From positions 124,001-188,000 of the forward strand of contig JBJKSB010000041.1 in NCBI GenBank assembly GCA_046704385.1: DNA of 64,000 nucleotides, in the 5' to 3' direction. Each line of letters opens with the position of its first letter. The first letter of the stretch is position 1. A model generated the notes under the pieces. The model was given only the letters and a program-made list of their open reading frames with translations, was not told the DNA's origin and made no database searches. Shown here piece after piece: positions 43,231 to 52,747 of the stretch. A program made the position numbers and the translations under genes. The DNA comes from GH45 sp046704385. Lineage in GTDB: Bacteria; Bacteroidota; Bacteroidia; Bacteroidales; SZUA-534.

Positions 43231-44428
43231 GTACATTTCTTAAAACCTCTTCGGTTTCAGGAAAATGTCGGTACTCTTTCCATAATTCAAACCATAAATT
43301 ATTTTGGTAATATTTGGCACCAAACAGCATAGCAGGTTGAGCTACCGGCCATTTTTCCCAGTACATCACGTCGGGTTTTAACGGCCAAAAGTTCTTATTT
43401 TGAATATAAGGAGCCATATATTCCAACCCTTTTTTAATGCTTTTTCCGTCAGGGGTCGAAAATTGCCACAAGTTGTGGGTTGAATCCGAAAGTATTAAAC
43501 AGTTCATCACCATGGCATCGAGATTAAATAGTGAATAACCATAAGGTTTGGTACGCTCCTGTTCCAGTGGAAAACTTCCGTCGGCAGCCATCTGGTCGGG
43601 TAAAAGATGATTTATAAAACGATCACGGCAAAAGGAATAAATAGTATCGTTGCCTGTAAATTTGGCATATAATCCTACCTGCATGTTCCAACAGGTTCCG
43701 TGATTATTGGGGTGTACCATTTCATCGTGGCCGTAAGGATGTGTTATTAACCATTGTGTAAACTCCGAAAACCACTGTTTGACTTTCTTCAGGGTTACCG
43801 GGTCAATAGCATGATGCGATTCCAAAACCATGGTTGCTTCTACCACTTCCATTAAATGAATGGCATCGATAATACCAATGCCCCGCCCGGTATAGCGTCC
43901 TTTAATGGCTTGTGCATAAAGCAGGTTTGGATTCATCCGGGTACTGTCGGTGATAAACCAGGCTTGTAAATGTTTTATAATGGCGTTAGCGTATTGGGTA
44001 TCGTTTGTCAGCAAATAGGCTGAAGCTAAATTGCCGGTTATCTGGCTGAACCGGAGCATGGCTTCCCGATGTGAAGTGAAGTTTTTTGGATTTGATAGTC
44101 CATCCTTTCTGATATAAGGGCCACCAGGATTTTCCGGATCAGGCCACCAATAATCGCCTTCTGAATAAAAATCGTTTTGGGTTCCGGCACTGCGATCGCA
44201 TGAAAAAGCAGTAATTGTCACAGGCTTTTCATGAATGTTTTTTTGAGCCAGCAATAAAACAGAATCTTTTAAAATGACGGTTGCTTTTGCGTTTAACGAC
44301 TGAGATTTCTCAACACAGGCACCCAAAATAAATGTGAGTGCAACAACTATCACGGAGTTCAGCAAAAGATATTTTTTATAAAGTTTTGTTTTGTTTAATC
44401 TGTTGAATTGAAGCAGGAGACCGGTCAT
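43199..44428 (-). CDS. Alginate lyase-family (PF05426-type) lipoprotein
   Basis: The 409-residue protein has a lipobox (ILGAC, Cys38), so it is tethered to the envelope. The (alpha/alpha)n-toroid shows YSEGDYWWPDPENPGGPYIR and the catalytic-type motif NNHGTCWNMQ (Asn242-His243), with GRYTGRGIGIIDAI between. This pattern is shared by PL5/PL38-like polyuronate lyases acting on alginate or glucuronan. The real substrate is uncertain; a uronate polymer fits the neighbourhood. It is unlinked to the plus-strand operons. Confidence 0.82.
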   Translation of the reverse strand: MTGLLLQFNRLNKTKLYKKYLLLNSVIVVALTFILGACVEKSQSLNAKATVILKDSVLLLAQKNIHEKPVTITAFSCDRSAGTQNDFYSEGDYWWPDPENPGGPYIRKDGLSNPKNFTSHREAMLRFSQITGNLASAYLLTNDTQYANAIIKHLQAWFITDSTRMNPNLLYAQAIKGRYTGRGIGIIDAIHLMEVVEATMVLESHHAIDPVTLKKVKQWFSEFTQWLITHPYGHDEMVHPNNHGTCWNMQVGLYAKFTGNDTIYSFCRDRFINHLLPDQMAADGSFPLEQERTKPYGYSLFNLDAMVMNCLILSDSTHNLWQFSTPDGKSIKKGLEYMAPYIQNKNFWPLKPDVMYWEKWPVAQPAMLFGAKYYQNNLWFELWKEYRHFPETEEVLRNVPIRNPLIWLE

Positions 44429-44531
44429 AAACGTATCAAAGTATTAATCTATATTTTTTTCAATCCGAATATACAAAATAAGCCGGGTCAAACAGAACAC
44501 CGGCTTATTAAAAATTTATATATCAGCTTTT

Positions 44532-47500
44532 TTAATTATCGGTGGGATAAGGTTGATGTACAGGCATTTTAACCGGTTGCTCATCAATTTGTTTCATCAG
44601 TACTTCTACCGCTTTCATTAACTGATTATCGGTTCCTTTGCTCATTTGTTCCGAATCAACTTCAATCTCTATATCGGGTTGAATTCCATGGTTTTCAACC
44701 ACCCATTCACCTTTTTCGTTATAAATCCGATAATCGGGGGCAGTTAATCCACCACCATCAACCAGCTCAATAAACATCGAAACGCCAACCAATCCACCCC
44801 AGGAACGGGTACCAATAATTGGACCCATATGATTCCACCGGAATTCGTATGGTAATTCGTCGCCTCCCGAACCAGCATAGTGATTTGTTAAACAAACCAT
44901 ATGCGCCTGAACCGCCAATGCCGGAATGGTTTGATCGGCAGAATACCGGCGGGTCCAGAATCCATGAGGTTTTTTCCGTAGCCGCTGAAGGAAAATTTCA
45001 GGATCAAGGCCTCCGCTATTAAAGCGGCCATCTAAAATAATCCCGTCTTTTTTGGTTTGTGAATAAAAATATCTGGGGAAATCAATTGCTGAACCCATGT
45101 AGGTATCCGGAAGGTAAATATAGCCGATTTTACCACCCGAAGCTTTTTCAACCGCTTTTCGGTTGGCTTCCAATCCGTCTATATAACGAATTCCGGTTTC
45201 GCCTCTGGTCGGTTCAACCACAACTTCTCTGGCTCCGGTTTCTGAAGGTTTGCTGTTTACCAGCAGTGTTACCTGTTGACCGGCTAACCCAACAAAATAA
45301 CTATAAATGTTTTTATCTGCTTTTACATCTTTTCCATTCACTTTAAGAAGATAATCACCTTCATTAACATTGATTCCGGGTTTAGCAAGTGGTGGAAAAA
45401 TTTCGCGCGACCAGTCGCTTTCTTTGAATATTTTATCAAACTGATAACGGTTACTTCTGGCATCGGTTTTCCAATTAACCCCGAGCATTCCTATATTTAC
45501 CCGGTCGGCATGACGTTGAATGTCGCCGCCCATAACATACGTATGCGATGTGTTTAATTCTCCAATTAACTCACCAATCAGGTAGGTTAAATCCTGACGG
45601 CATGAGGCCCGGTCAACCAAAGGCCTGTATTTGGATTTCATCTGGTTCCAGTCCAACCCGTGCATGCCTGGTTCATAATAATAATCACGTTCCATCCGCC
45701 AGGCTTCATTAAATATCTGTTTCCATTCCTCTTTTGGATGGTACATCATTTTCAAATTTGAAACATCAACAACTTTAGATTCTGCTCCCTTTGAATCAAC
45801 CGCGATCATCGACACCTTATTTCCGTCACGGTAAATAATTTGCTTTCCATCGGCAGATAAATCGTATTGATTTACATTTTCGACCAGTTTATTCTCTTTT
45901 TTGCTGTTAATATTAAACGCATAAAGCGACATTTTATCTACAGCCCTGAATTCAAACCGGTTAAAATCCCCATCATCAGCATTTTTATAAAATACAGATG
46001 ATTCATTCACCGAAAGATTCCGATAGTTTCCCCGTTTTAACGGAATAACTTCTATACGGTCGGCAATACCATCAAAATCGATGGAAACCAACACATTAGC
46101 AAAAGCTGTTTTGGCTGGTTCCGAACCGTTTTCTTCATCTTCATGCATTGGAAATAATGGTTTACCATCTTTTTTCAGGGTAATGGCATAAATGCCTGCG
46201 ATTTTTTTGTATACCATCTCCCATTCTAAATCACAATAAGTTGGATCGAACTGCCGATTGGATATAAACAGAAGGTGGTTCCCGTCTTTGGTAAACACGG
46301 GGCTAAAATCGTGAAACAAGCCATTACTGACGGTTTGTGCCAATTTGTTTTCCAATGAATAAATGTAGATTTGATACATAAAATCTTTATTCATTTTCGA
46401 GTATGCCAGGAACCGGCTATCGGGTGACCAGGAGAAATCATAAATTGATTTAAGGTCGATAGATACATCTACATTTTCATTTTCTTCCCGATCAACTTTT
46501 GTGATGGCTTTTGTAGTAACATCAATATAGTACAGGGTTAGCGTTTGATCTGTAAATGCAATTTTTTTGCTGTCGGGCGACCATTTTAAGGTATGCCGGT
46601 AACCATCTTTAAAGGAGGTAAGTCTAATTGCTTCTTGCTCTCCATTGGGATTTACCAGGTAAAGATTATATTCTCCATCTTTATCCGACAAATAGGCAAT
46701 CCATTTCCCATCAGGCGACCAAACGGCATCTTTATCGTGAGCTCCTGAGCTTTGGGTAAGATTCCTGGTAATGCCGTCTTTTGCAGGAACAGAAAAAATT
46801 TCGCCACGGGTTTCAACCAGGGCCCGGGTTCCTGTTGGAGAAATCCCTACGTGTTTAATTTCTGTGCTTACATCTTTCATATAAGGACGGGTTTCCTCCA
46901 TATCGGGCAATACAGCTATCGGAATCCGGTGTGTTTCTTTGGTTTTCAAATCAAGACACCAGAGGTCTCCTGCCAACTCATAAACGATGTGTTTTTGATC
47001 GGCGCTGGGCCAGCGAACATCATAGTTGGTATGATTGGTTATTTTTGAAATGGTTCCGGCCTGGGTGTCATAAGCAAAAATATTTAACTCCCGGTCACGA
47101 TCGGAACTGAAATAAATCTGGTTTCCTATCCACATGGGCAGCCGGTCGGTTCCGTTATAATTGCTTATATTAGTTTCCTTGTTCGTGGTGAAATCATAAA
47201 TGTAAATTTCCTGGGCCATTCCACCATGATAACGTTTCCAGGTTCTGTTTTCCCTGCCTATTTTGTTGTAAGCAATTTTTGTCCCGTCGGGCGAAAAGCT
47301 TCCCTGGGCTGCGTCGTACATAATTAATTCTTTCAAACCGGTTCCATCAGGCGATATCTCAAACAATTTAATAAATCGTCGGTTGGTACTATTCCGACCC
47401 GAAGAAAAAATAATTTTATTAGTGGTGGCATTCCAACCCACAACCCGGTCATAACCCGGATGATAAGTAACCCGGGTAATATTTCCTCCATGCGTATTCA

Positions 47501-47807
47501 TTACGTATACATCAGGGTTTCCGTCATACTCTCCTGTAAAAGCAATAAGCTTTCCATCAGGCGAAAATTTCGGATAAACTTCCTGACCGTCATTAAAAGT
47601 CAACCGAACAGCTTCTCCTCCATTTAGCGGTGCTTTCCAAATATCTTCTCCAGCCTCAAAAACTACGGTATCGCCGAACACATCGGGATGCCTGAGTAAT
47701 GGATTTGCCGCCTGGCTTAAACAACTTATTACCAGAAGACTCATTAAAACGATGGTCTTTTTTATCGAACCGCGTTGTTTGGTTTTAGTTTCTTTAATTG
47801 TTTTCAT
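44532..47807 (-). CDS. Tricorn-like S41 protease with WD40-type propellers and PDZ domain
   Basis: The 1091-residue protein has a signal peptide (SLLVISCLSQAAN). Two N-terminal beta-propellers (~35-600) carry repeated TolB-like blades (FSPDGKLIAFTGEYDGNPDV, WSPDGKWIAYLSDKDGEYNL). The tricorn core and PDZ occupy ~700-870 (VNEGDYLLKVNGKDV), and the S41 catalytic Ser980 lies in HYAGSGGDELPYEF with a likely His in NTSHTYVMGG. Tricorn homologues degrade oligopeptides; the signal peptide puts this one in the periplasm. It is monocistronic and divergent from the hybrid regulator. Confidence 0.9.
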   Translation of the reverse strand: MKTIKETKTKQRGSIKKTIVLMSLLVISCLSQAANPLLRHPDVFGDTVVFEAGEDIWKAPLNGGEAVRLTFNDGQEVYPKFSPDGKLIAFTGEYDGNPDVYVMNTHGGNITRVTYHPGYDRVVGWNATTNKIIFSSGRNSTNRRFIKLFEISPDGTGLKELIMYDAAQGSFSPDGTKIAYNKIGRENRTWKRYHGGMAQEIYIYDFTTNKETNISNYNGTDRLPMWIGNQIYFSSDRDRELNIFAYDTQAGTISKITNHTNYDVRWPSADQKHIVYELAGDLWCLDLKTKETHRIPIAVLPDMEETRPYMKDVSTEIKHVGISPTGTRALVETRGEIFSVPAKDGITRNLTQSSGAHDKDAVWSPDGKWIAYLSDKDGEYNLYLVNPNGEQEAIRLTSFKDGYRHTLKWSPDSKKIAFTDQTLTLYYIDVTTKAITKVDREENENVDVSIDLKSIYDFSWSPDSRFLAYSKMNKDFMYQIYIYSLENKLAQTVSNGLFHDFSPVFTKDGNHLLFISNRQFDPTYCDLEWEMVYKKIAGIYAITLKKDGKPLFPMHEDEENGSEPAKTAFANVLVSIDFDGIADRIEVIPLKRGNYRNLSVNESSVFYKNADDGDFNRFEFRAVDKMSLYAFNINSKKENKLVENVNQYDLSADGKQIIYRDGNKVSMIAVDSKGAESKVVDVSNLKMMYHPKEEWKQIFNEAWRMERDYYYEPGMHGLDWNQMKSKYRPLVDRASCRQDLTYLIGELIGELNTSHTYVMGGDIQRHADRVNIGMLGVNWKTDARSNRYQFDKIFKESDWSREIFPPLAKPGINVNEGDYLLKVNGKDVKADKNIYSYFVGLAGQQVTLLVNSKPSETGAREVVVEPTRGETGIRYIDGLEANRKAVEKASGGKIGYIYLPDTYMGSAIDFPRYFYSQTKKDGIILDGRFNSGGLDPEIFLQRLRKKPHGFWTRRYSADQTIPALAVQAHMVCLTNHYAGSGGDELPYEFRWNHMGPIIGTRSWGGLVGVSMFIELVDGGGLTAPDYRIYNEKGEWVVENHGIQPDIEIEVDSEQMSKGTDNQLMKAVEVLMKQIDEQPVKMPVHQPYPTDN

Positions 47808-48260
47808 TAATATGTTTTTTTAAGTTTTATATCTGATTAATCCGGTTATCCAAGAAACCAGAATGAATTAATTAGACAACAATTTTTCAGAATCATTACA
47901 CAAATTACAGTTTTTTTCAAATAGCAGGGTAACGTTTTAAAATAAAGCTTGGTTCAATAAGTTGACATTTAAATAAGCTGTTGTTAGCTTTTTTAAGTTC
48001 AAAACTGGGAGTTCCACCCATGCCAACCTTTGTGAGAGTCCATAGAATCTTGTGAGTGCATACCTCGTAGGAAATTTAATTAAACTTTTTATCGGAATGA
48101 CGGCTAAATATTATTTTGAGGTGCTGGGAATATCAACGGATATAATTTTCTTGTTATTCTAAGCCCCCAAGGAGCTAGAGTTAAAAATTGCATGTGTGTT
48201 TTTATCGTCAGCGCCTCAAAATAATATTAAAGATCATGAACCGGTATTTTTTAATTCTAA
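47808..48260. other. 453-base divergent intergenic region
   Basis: It lies between the tricorn-like gene and the hybrid regulator and must hold both promoters. The only structure I see is a long inverted repeat at 48107-48228. No ORF above ~40 codons stands out. Confidence 0.5.
48107..48228. repeat. 20-base inverted repeat flanking 82 bases upstream of the hybrid regulator
   Basis: Arm 1 AATATTATTTTGAGGTGCTG (48107-48126) pairs with arm 2 CAGCGCCTCAAAATAATATT (48209-48228) at 19 of 20 positions, the exception being a G-T wobble. It could be a MITE remnant or a leader RNA stem. Confidence 0.7.
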
Positions 48261-51200
48261 ATGACTAAATTATGCCGTGAAAAAAACCAGGGTATGCGCA
48301 AAATTTTTCTGGCAATAGGGTTACTATACAGCTTGGTTTGTTATTCAGGTAACGACCTTATTAAAAGCTCATTGTTTGAAAATTACACCGTTTCAAACGG
48401 ACTGTCAGATGAGAAAATACATTGTGTTTTTCAGGACAGTAAGGGCTGGATTTGGCTTGGCACCGATTATGGTGTTTTTAGGTTCGATGGATATCGCTTT
48501 ACCGCTTTTAATCCGATGACCGAAACGGGCAATACACTTTCAAATTCCTTGATTCGAAAAATATTTGAAGACAACAAAGGTAATCTTTGGTTTGGGACAG
48601 ATTTTCAGGGAATATTTAAATATGTTAGAACTGAAAATACGCTGGAACAGTTTAAGGATAAAGGATTTTCGCACAATTCGGTTTGGGATATTATTCAGGA
48701 TGCAAAAGGAAACCTTTGGTTAGGTACTGAAGGGGGTTTAACTTATTTTAATACGAACACCAATGAGGTTGAATTTACCTATACAACTTCAAACTCAAAA
48801 ATTTTACCAGGGAGTTGGATCAGGAAGCTTTTTATTGATAATCAAAACAAATTATGGGTGGGCTCAAACAGAGGAATTGTGGTTTTGGATGAAAACCATA
48901 ATAAAGTGGAATCGTGGCTTACAGGAGACGCATATCATGAACATGAGAATGAAATATGGGAGATTTTTGAAGATAATAGCGGTGCAATATGGATTGGAAC
49001 CTACCTGGGTGGGTTGCTCAAATACAACCGGAATTCCCGAAAGCTGAAACATATTATTTTGGACAAAAGGAATCCCCGTTCGGAAACGGTACGTGCCGTC
49101 ATTCAGGATACCCGTGGTGACATTTGGTTTGGGACACGGGGCGGATTATATTCATTAAGTGCACAAACAAACATAATTAGTCATTATCAAAATGAGGTTG
49201 ACAATAATTATAGCCTGATACATAATTCTGTATTGGATTTGCTTATCGATAAAAAAGGTGATTTATGGGTAGGTACCCGCAACGGACTTAGCTATTTAAA
49301 CTTTGACAAGCAGGCTTTTGGATATTTATCGAGTAAAAGCGGTGATGAAAAAAGGCTGAGTAACGGGGAAATTTATGTTATTTGGGAAGATGAAGCCGAA
49401 CAACTCTGGATTGGTACTGAAAGCGGAGGTATAAATATATTAAACAAGAATCAGGACAACATTGAATACCTTACCACCACGAATGGATTATCAAGCAATT
49501 GCATTAAAGCCATCTGTCCCGACAATAAAGGAAATGTACTGATAGGAACCTATCTGGGGGGATTAAACATGTATAATCCGGCAACCGGAAAAGTGAAAGT
49601 CTTTTTGCACGATCCCAATATCGAAAGCACCATAAGCGATAACGAAGTTTGGGCCATTTTAAATGACTCAAAAAAGCGCATTTGGGTGGGAACATCCAAA
49701 GGGCTTGATTTATTTGATGAAAACACACAGACTTTTCATCATTACAACAAATCCGATCACATTACCAATGTGTCAATGATTTACGAAACCTCAAAGGGAG
49801 AGTTATGGATCTATTCATCTGACAAGGAGAAGTTATCGGTAATTACACCATCAAAATCCCGTAGGATTTTTGATATTCAAAGCCGCGCCATTTGTGAAGA
49901 TATTGACGGCAATATTTGGATGGGAACCCTGGGAAATGGACTGATTAAAATGAACGACAAAGGAGAAATAATAGAGACTTTTACTACTGCTGATGGTTTG
50001 TCGAGCAATATACTTAATGGAATTATTGATGTAAACAATGAATATTTGTGGATTAGTTCAAATAATGGAATTTCGAAGTTCAATATTGAAAAACACGACA
50101 TTAAAAACTATTTTGTCACCGATGGGTTACTGAACAATAAATTCAATTATGGTGCTTTTTATAAAACCCGTAATAATAGCCTGGTTTTTGGGGGAAATAA
50201 GGGTGTCGATTTCGTGTTTTTGGATAAATTAAACCGGAATGATTATATTCCACCCATTGTGATAACCGGATTCAGGGTTTTTAACAAAGAAATTAATGTT
50301 TCACCCACCGGAACCTCAGGTCTTTTAACAAACCTCATTTCTGAAACAAAATCGATTGTTCTTAATTATAACCAGAACATGATATCGTTTGATTTTGCAG
50401 CCCTAAACTATGCCAACAGCAAGAAAAACAAGTACAAGTACAAACTTGAAGGATTTGACAAAGACTGGAATGATATTGGAACAAACCGGTTAGCTACCTA
50501 CACAAATCTTGAACACGGCGAATATAATTTTCGCGTTGTGGGTTCAAATAACGACCATGTTTATAATGAAGCGGGTGTGGAACTTGCCATTACGATTATG
50601 CCACCGTTTTGGAAAACCTGGTGGTTCAGATCACTGGCCATTCTGGTCATGTTACTTTTACTATTCCTTATTTACAGGATGATCCGAAACCGGGAAAAAC
50701 TGAAACAGGAATTGATTTATGAACGACAAACTGCCCGCAAAATGCATGAAGTCGACCGATTAAAACATCAGTTTTTTATGAATATTTCCCATGAAATCCG
50801 GACACCATTATCATTGATTGTGGGGCCATTGGATAAAATAATTTCTATGGGAGTTAAAGACAAGGTGATATCAACAAACCTGCAATTGATAAAAAGAAAT
50901 ACCGGCAATTTAAAGAAACTGGTAAGCCAATTGCTTGATTACCGGAAGCTTGAAACTGGTAACCTGAAACTGGAACTCCAAAAAGGAAACCTGCGGGTAT
51001 TCCTTGAAGAAATAGTGGATTCGTTTAGGGCTCCGGCTGATGAAAAAGGAGTTAGTGTAGAGTTTATTGCTTTTCAACCCAATGTTTTTGCCTGGTTCGA
51101 CGGTGATAAAACCGAAAAAATTACCAACAATTTAATATCTAATGCACTGAAATATACTCACCCTGGCGGATCAATTACCGTGTCGCTTTCAATGGTTCTG

Positions 51201-52355
51201 GTTGACGACATTGACAATCCCAATCTATTAATTCCACCAATGGATACGGAGCAAATTAAGTATAAAAAGTATCTGAAAATTAAAGTGGTTGATACCGGAA
51301 TTGGTATACCCAATATTGATTTACCCAGAATTTTTGATCGGTTCCGGAGGATAAATAATGTTCATGAGGATCAGGCTCAGGGTGCCGGGATAGGTTTGGC
51401 GCTTACCAAAGAACTGGTAAAACTTCACGACGGACATATTAAAGTACGAAGCAAAATTGGCATAGGATCCCGATTCTCGGTTTTCATTCCTTTTATGGAA
51501 AAAACCGATGAAATTCCGGAAAATGATGAAGCAAATTTAGACGGAGAAAAATTCGAGTTTCCTATGGGTGCTGAAAAAGAAGAAAATCCAAATCAGTTGC
51601 TGGCATTGGTAGTTGACGACAATACCGATTTAAGGGAATTCATAAAATCGCACTTTGAACCTGAATATAAAATAATTGAGGCAAAAAATGGCAAAGAAGG
51701 ATGGGAACGAGCCCTTCAGGAAATTCCTGATATTATTATTGCAGATGTGATGATGCCCGTGATGAACGGCAATGAACTATGTAAAAAAATTAAGCGCGAC
51801 GAACGTACTTCACATATCCCGGTTATTATGCTTTCGGCTTTGGGTTCTACGGCGAGCCAGATTGCAGGTATTGATGCCGGGGCCGACGATTATCTTACCA
51901 AACCTTTTGACGTGGGCTTACTAAAAGCAAAAACAGACAATATTTTAAGTATAAGGAAAGTAATGCGCGAAAGGTATAGTAAAGAGATGGTGTTAAAGCC
52001 CAAGGATATAATACTAAGCTCTCCCGATGAAAAATTTCTGAAAAAATTGATCAATCTGGTTGAAAAACATTTATCTAATGAAGAACTTGATGTGGAATTT
52101 TTATCGCAAAATCTTGATGTAAGTCGAACACAACTTTACCGAAAAATAAGTGCCCTGACCGACATGACACCAAAAGAGTTTGTAAAAGATTTGCGGTTAA
52201 AACGGGCTGCTCAGCTTATTTCTCAGAACAAGCTAAATATATCGGAGGTAGCCTACGATATCGGTTTTAGTGATGTATCGTATTTCAGAAAGTGCTTTAG
52301 AGAAAAGTTTGGGGTAAGTGCATCTGAATATAAACATCAGCATAAGGAGGAATAA
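48261..52355 (+). CDS. Hybrid two-component system regulator (HTCS) of the pectin locus
   Basis: The 1364-residue single-chain sensor-regulator has a signal peptide and two seven-bladed Reg_prop propellers with repeated GxxWxGT blades (IWLGTDYGVFRFDGYRF). A Y_Y_Y domain (~690-780) and a transmembrane helix (SLAILVMLLLLFLIYRMI) follow. HisKA has His844 (NISHEIRTPLSLI), then HATPase, a REC domain with Asp1162 (IIADVMMPVMNG) and a C-terminal AraC helix-turn-helix (SEVAYDIGFSDVSYFRKCF). HTCS proteins bind oligosaccharides in the periplasm and activate neighbouring sus genes. A second ATG at 48294 (MRKIFLAIG) would give a cleaner signal peptide. Confidence 0.94.
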   Translation: MTKLCREKNQGMRKIFLAIGLLYSLVCYSGNDLIKSSLFENYTVSNGLSDEKIHCVFQDSKGWIWLGTDYGVFRFDGYRFTAFNPMTETGNTLSNSLIRKIFEDNKGNLWFGTDFQGIFKYVRTENTLEQFKDKGFSHNSVWDIIQDAKGNLWLGTEGGLTYFNTNTNEVEFTYTTSNSKILPGSWIRKLFIDNQNKLWVGSNRGIVVLDENHNKVESWLTGDAYHEHENEIWEIFEDNSGAIWIGTYLGGLLKYNRNSRKLKHIILDKRNPRSETVRAVIQDTRGDIWFGTRGGLYSLSAQTNIISHYQNEVDNNYSLIHNSVLDLLIDKKGDLWVGTRNGLSYLNFDKQAFGYLSSKSGDEKRLSNGEIYVIWEDEAEQLWIGTESGGINILNKNQDNIEYLTTTNGLSSNCIKAICPDNKGNVLIGTYLGGLNMYNPATGKVKVFLHDPNIESTISDNEVWAILNDSKKRIWVGTSKGLDLFDENTQTFHHYNKSDHITNVSMIYETSKGELWIYSSDKEKLSVITPSKSRRIFDIQSRAICEDIDGNIWMGTLGNGLIKMNDKGEIIETFTTADGLSSNILNGIIDVNNEYLWISSNNGISKFNIEKHDIKNYFVTDGLLNNKFNYGAFYKTRNNSLVFGGNKGVDFVFLDKLNRNDYIPPIVITGFRVFNKEINVSPTGTSGLLTNLISETKSIVLNYNQNMISFDFAALNYANSKKNKYKYKLEGFDKDWNDIGTNRLATYTNLEHGEYNFRVVGSNNDHVYNEAGVELAITIMPPFWKTWWFRSLAILVMLLLLFLIYRMIRNREKLKQELIYERQTARKMHEVDRLKHQFFMNISHEIRTPLSLIVGPLDKIISMGVKDKVISTNLQLIKRNTGNLKKLVSQLLDYRKLETGNLKLELQKGNLRVFLEEIVDSFRAPADEKGVSVEFIAFQPNVFAWFDGDKTEKITNNLISNALKYTHPGGSITVSLSMVLVDDIDNPNLLIPPMDTEQIKYKKYLKIKVVDTGIGIPNIDLPRIFDRFRRINNVHEDQAQGAGIGLALTKELVKLHDGHIKVRSKIGIGSRFSVFIPFMEKTDEIPENDEANLDGEKFEFPMGAEKEENPNQLLALVVDDNTDLREFIKSHFEPEYKIIEAKNGKEGWERALQEIPDIIIADVMMPVMNGNELCKKIKRDERTSHIPVIMLSALGSTASQIAGIDAGADDYLTKPFDVGLLKAKTDNILSIRKVMRERYSKEMVLKPKDIILSSPDEKFLKKLINLVEKHLSNEELDVEFLSQNLDVSRTQLYRKISALTDMTPKEFVKDLRLKRAAQLISQNKLNISEVAYDIGFSDVSYFRKCFREKFGVSASEYKHQHKEE

Positions 52356-52507
52356 AGAAAAGAATTATAGACCATTCTTGCTTTGACATAAGGCTGCGAA
52401 TTATTTAAATTAATTATGAAAAGCTGCTAAAAACCGATTTTTTTCTTCCCCACCACCACCTTTTTAAACACCAATAAATCAACCGCTTAAACAGGGCGTT
52501 TAAAATT

Positions 52508-52642
52508 TTATTCCTCCTTTTTTGGTACAAAATTGCCCGGTATTGGAACATCAGCTCCCTGTTTTAGGAATTTCATTTCAAACGATTGCATAATCTTCTT
52601 GGTAATTTTATCCGAATCATTGAATTGGTATGGACACAACAG
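52508..52642 (-). pseudogene. Possible antisense coding remnant
   Basis: On the minus strand, ~44 codons read protein-like (QFNDSDKITKKIMQSFEMKF, then LKQGADVPIPGNFVPKKEE and stop) but have no suitable start. The frame closes upstream at a TAA near 52666. It could be the tail of a decayed gene displaced when the sus genes arrived. No family is recognised. Confidence 0.25.
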
Positions 52643-52734
52643 AAAAACGAATAAAAAACTTGAAGTATTTTATCGTGCTTGGCATTATGGCTTTCATATT
52701 ATTATTAGTAGTGATAGTTAAAATTATTTTTTAA
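52630..52734 (+). CDS. 34-residue single-helix membrane microprotein
   Basis: An ORF of 34 codons starts at ATG 52630: a charged N-terminus (MDTTEKRIKNLKYF), then an uninterrupted hydrophobic helix (IVLGIMAFILLLVVIVKIIF) and a TAA. The stop is 13 bases before the susC ATG, so it would be the first gene of the susC operon. The layout (basic N-tail, one transmembrane segment) is that of bacterial small membrane proteins. No family is recognised. Reality depends on conservation upstream of related SusC genes. Confidence 0.45.
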   Translation: MDTTEKRIKNLKYFIVLGIMAFILLLVVIVKIIF

Positions 52735-52747
52735 ACACAAGATAAAT

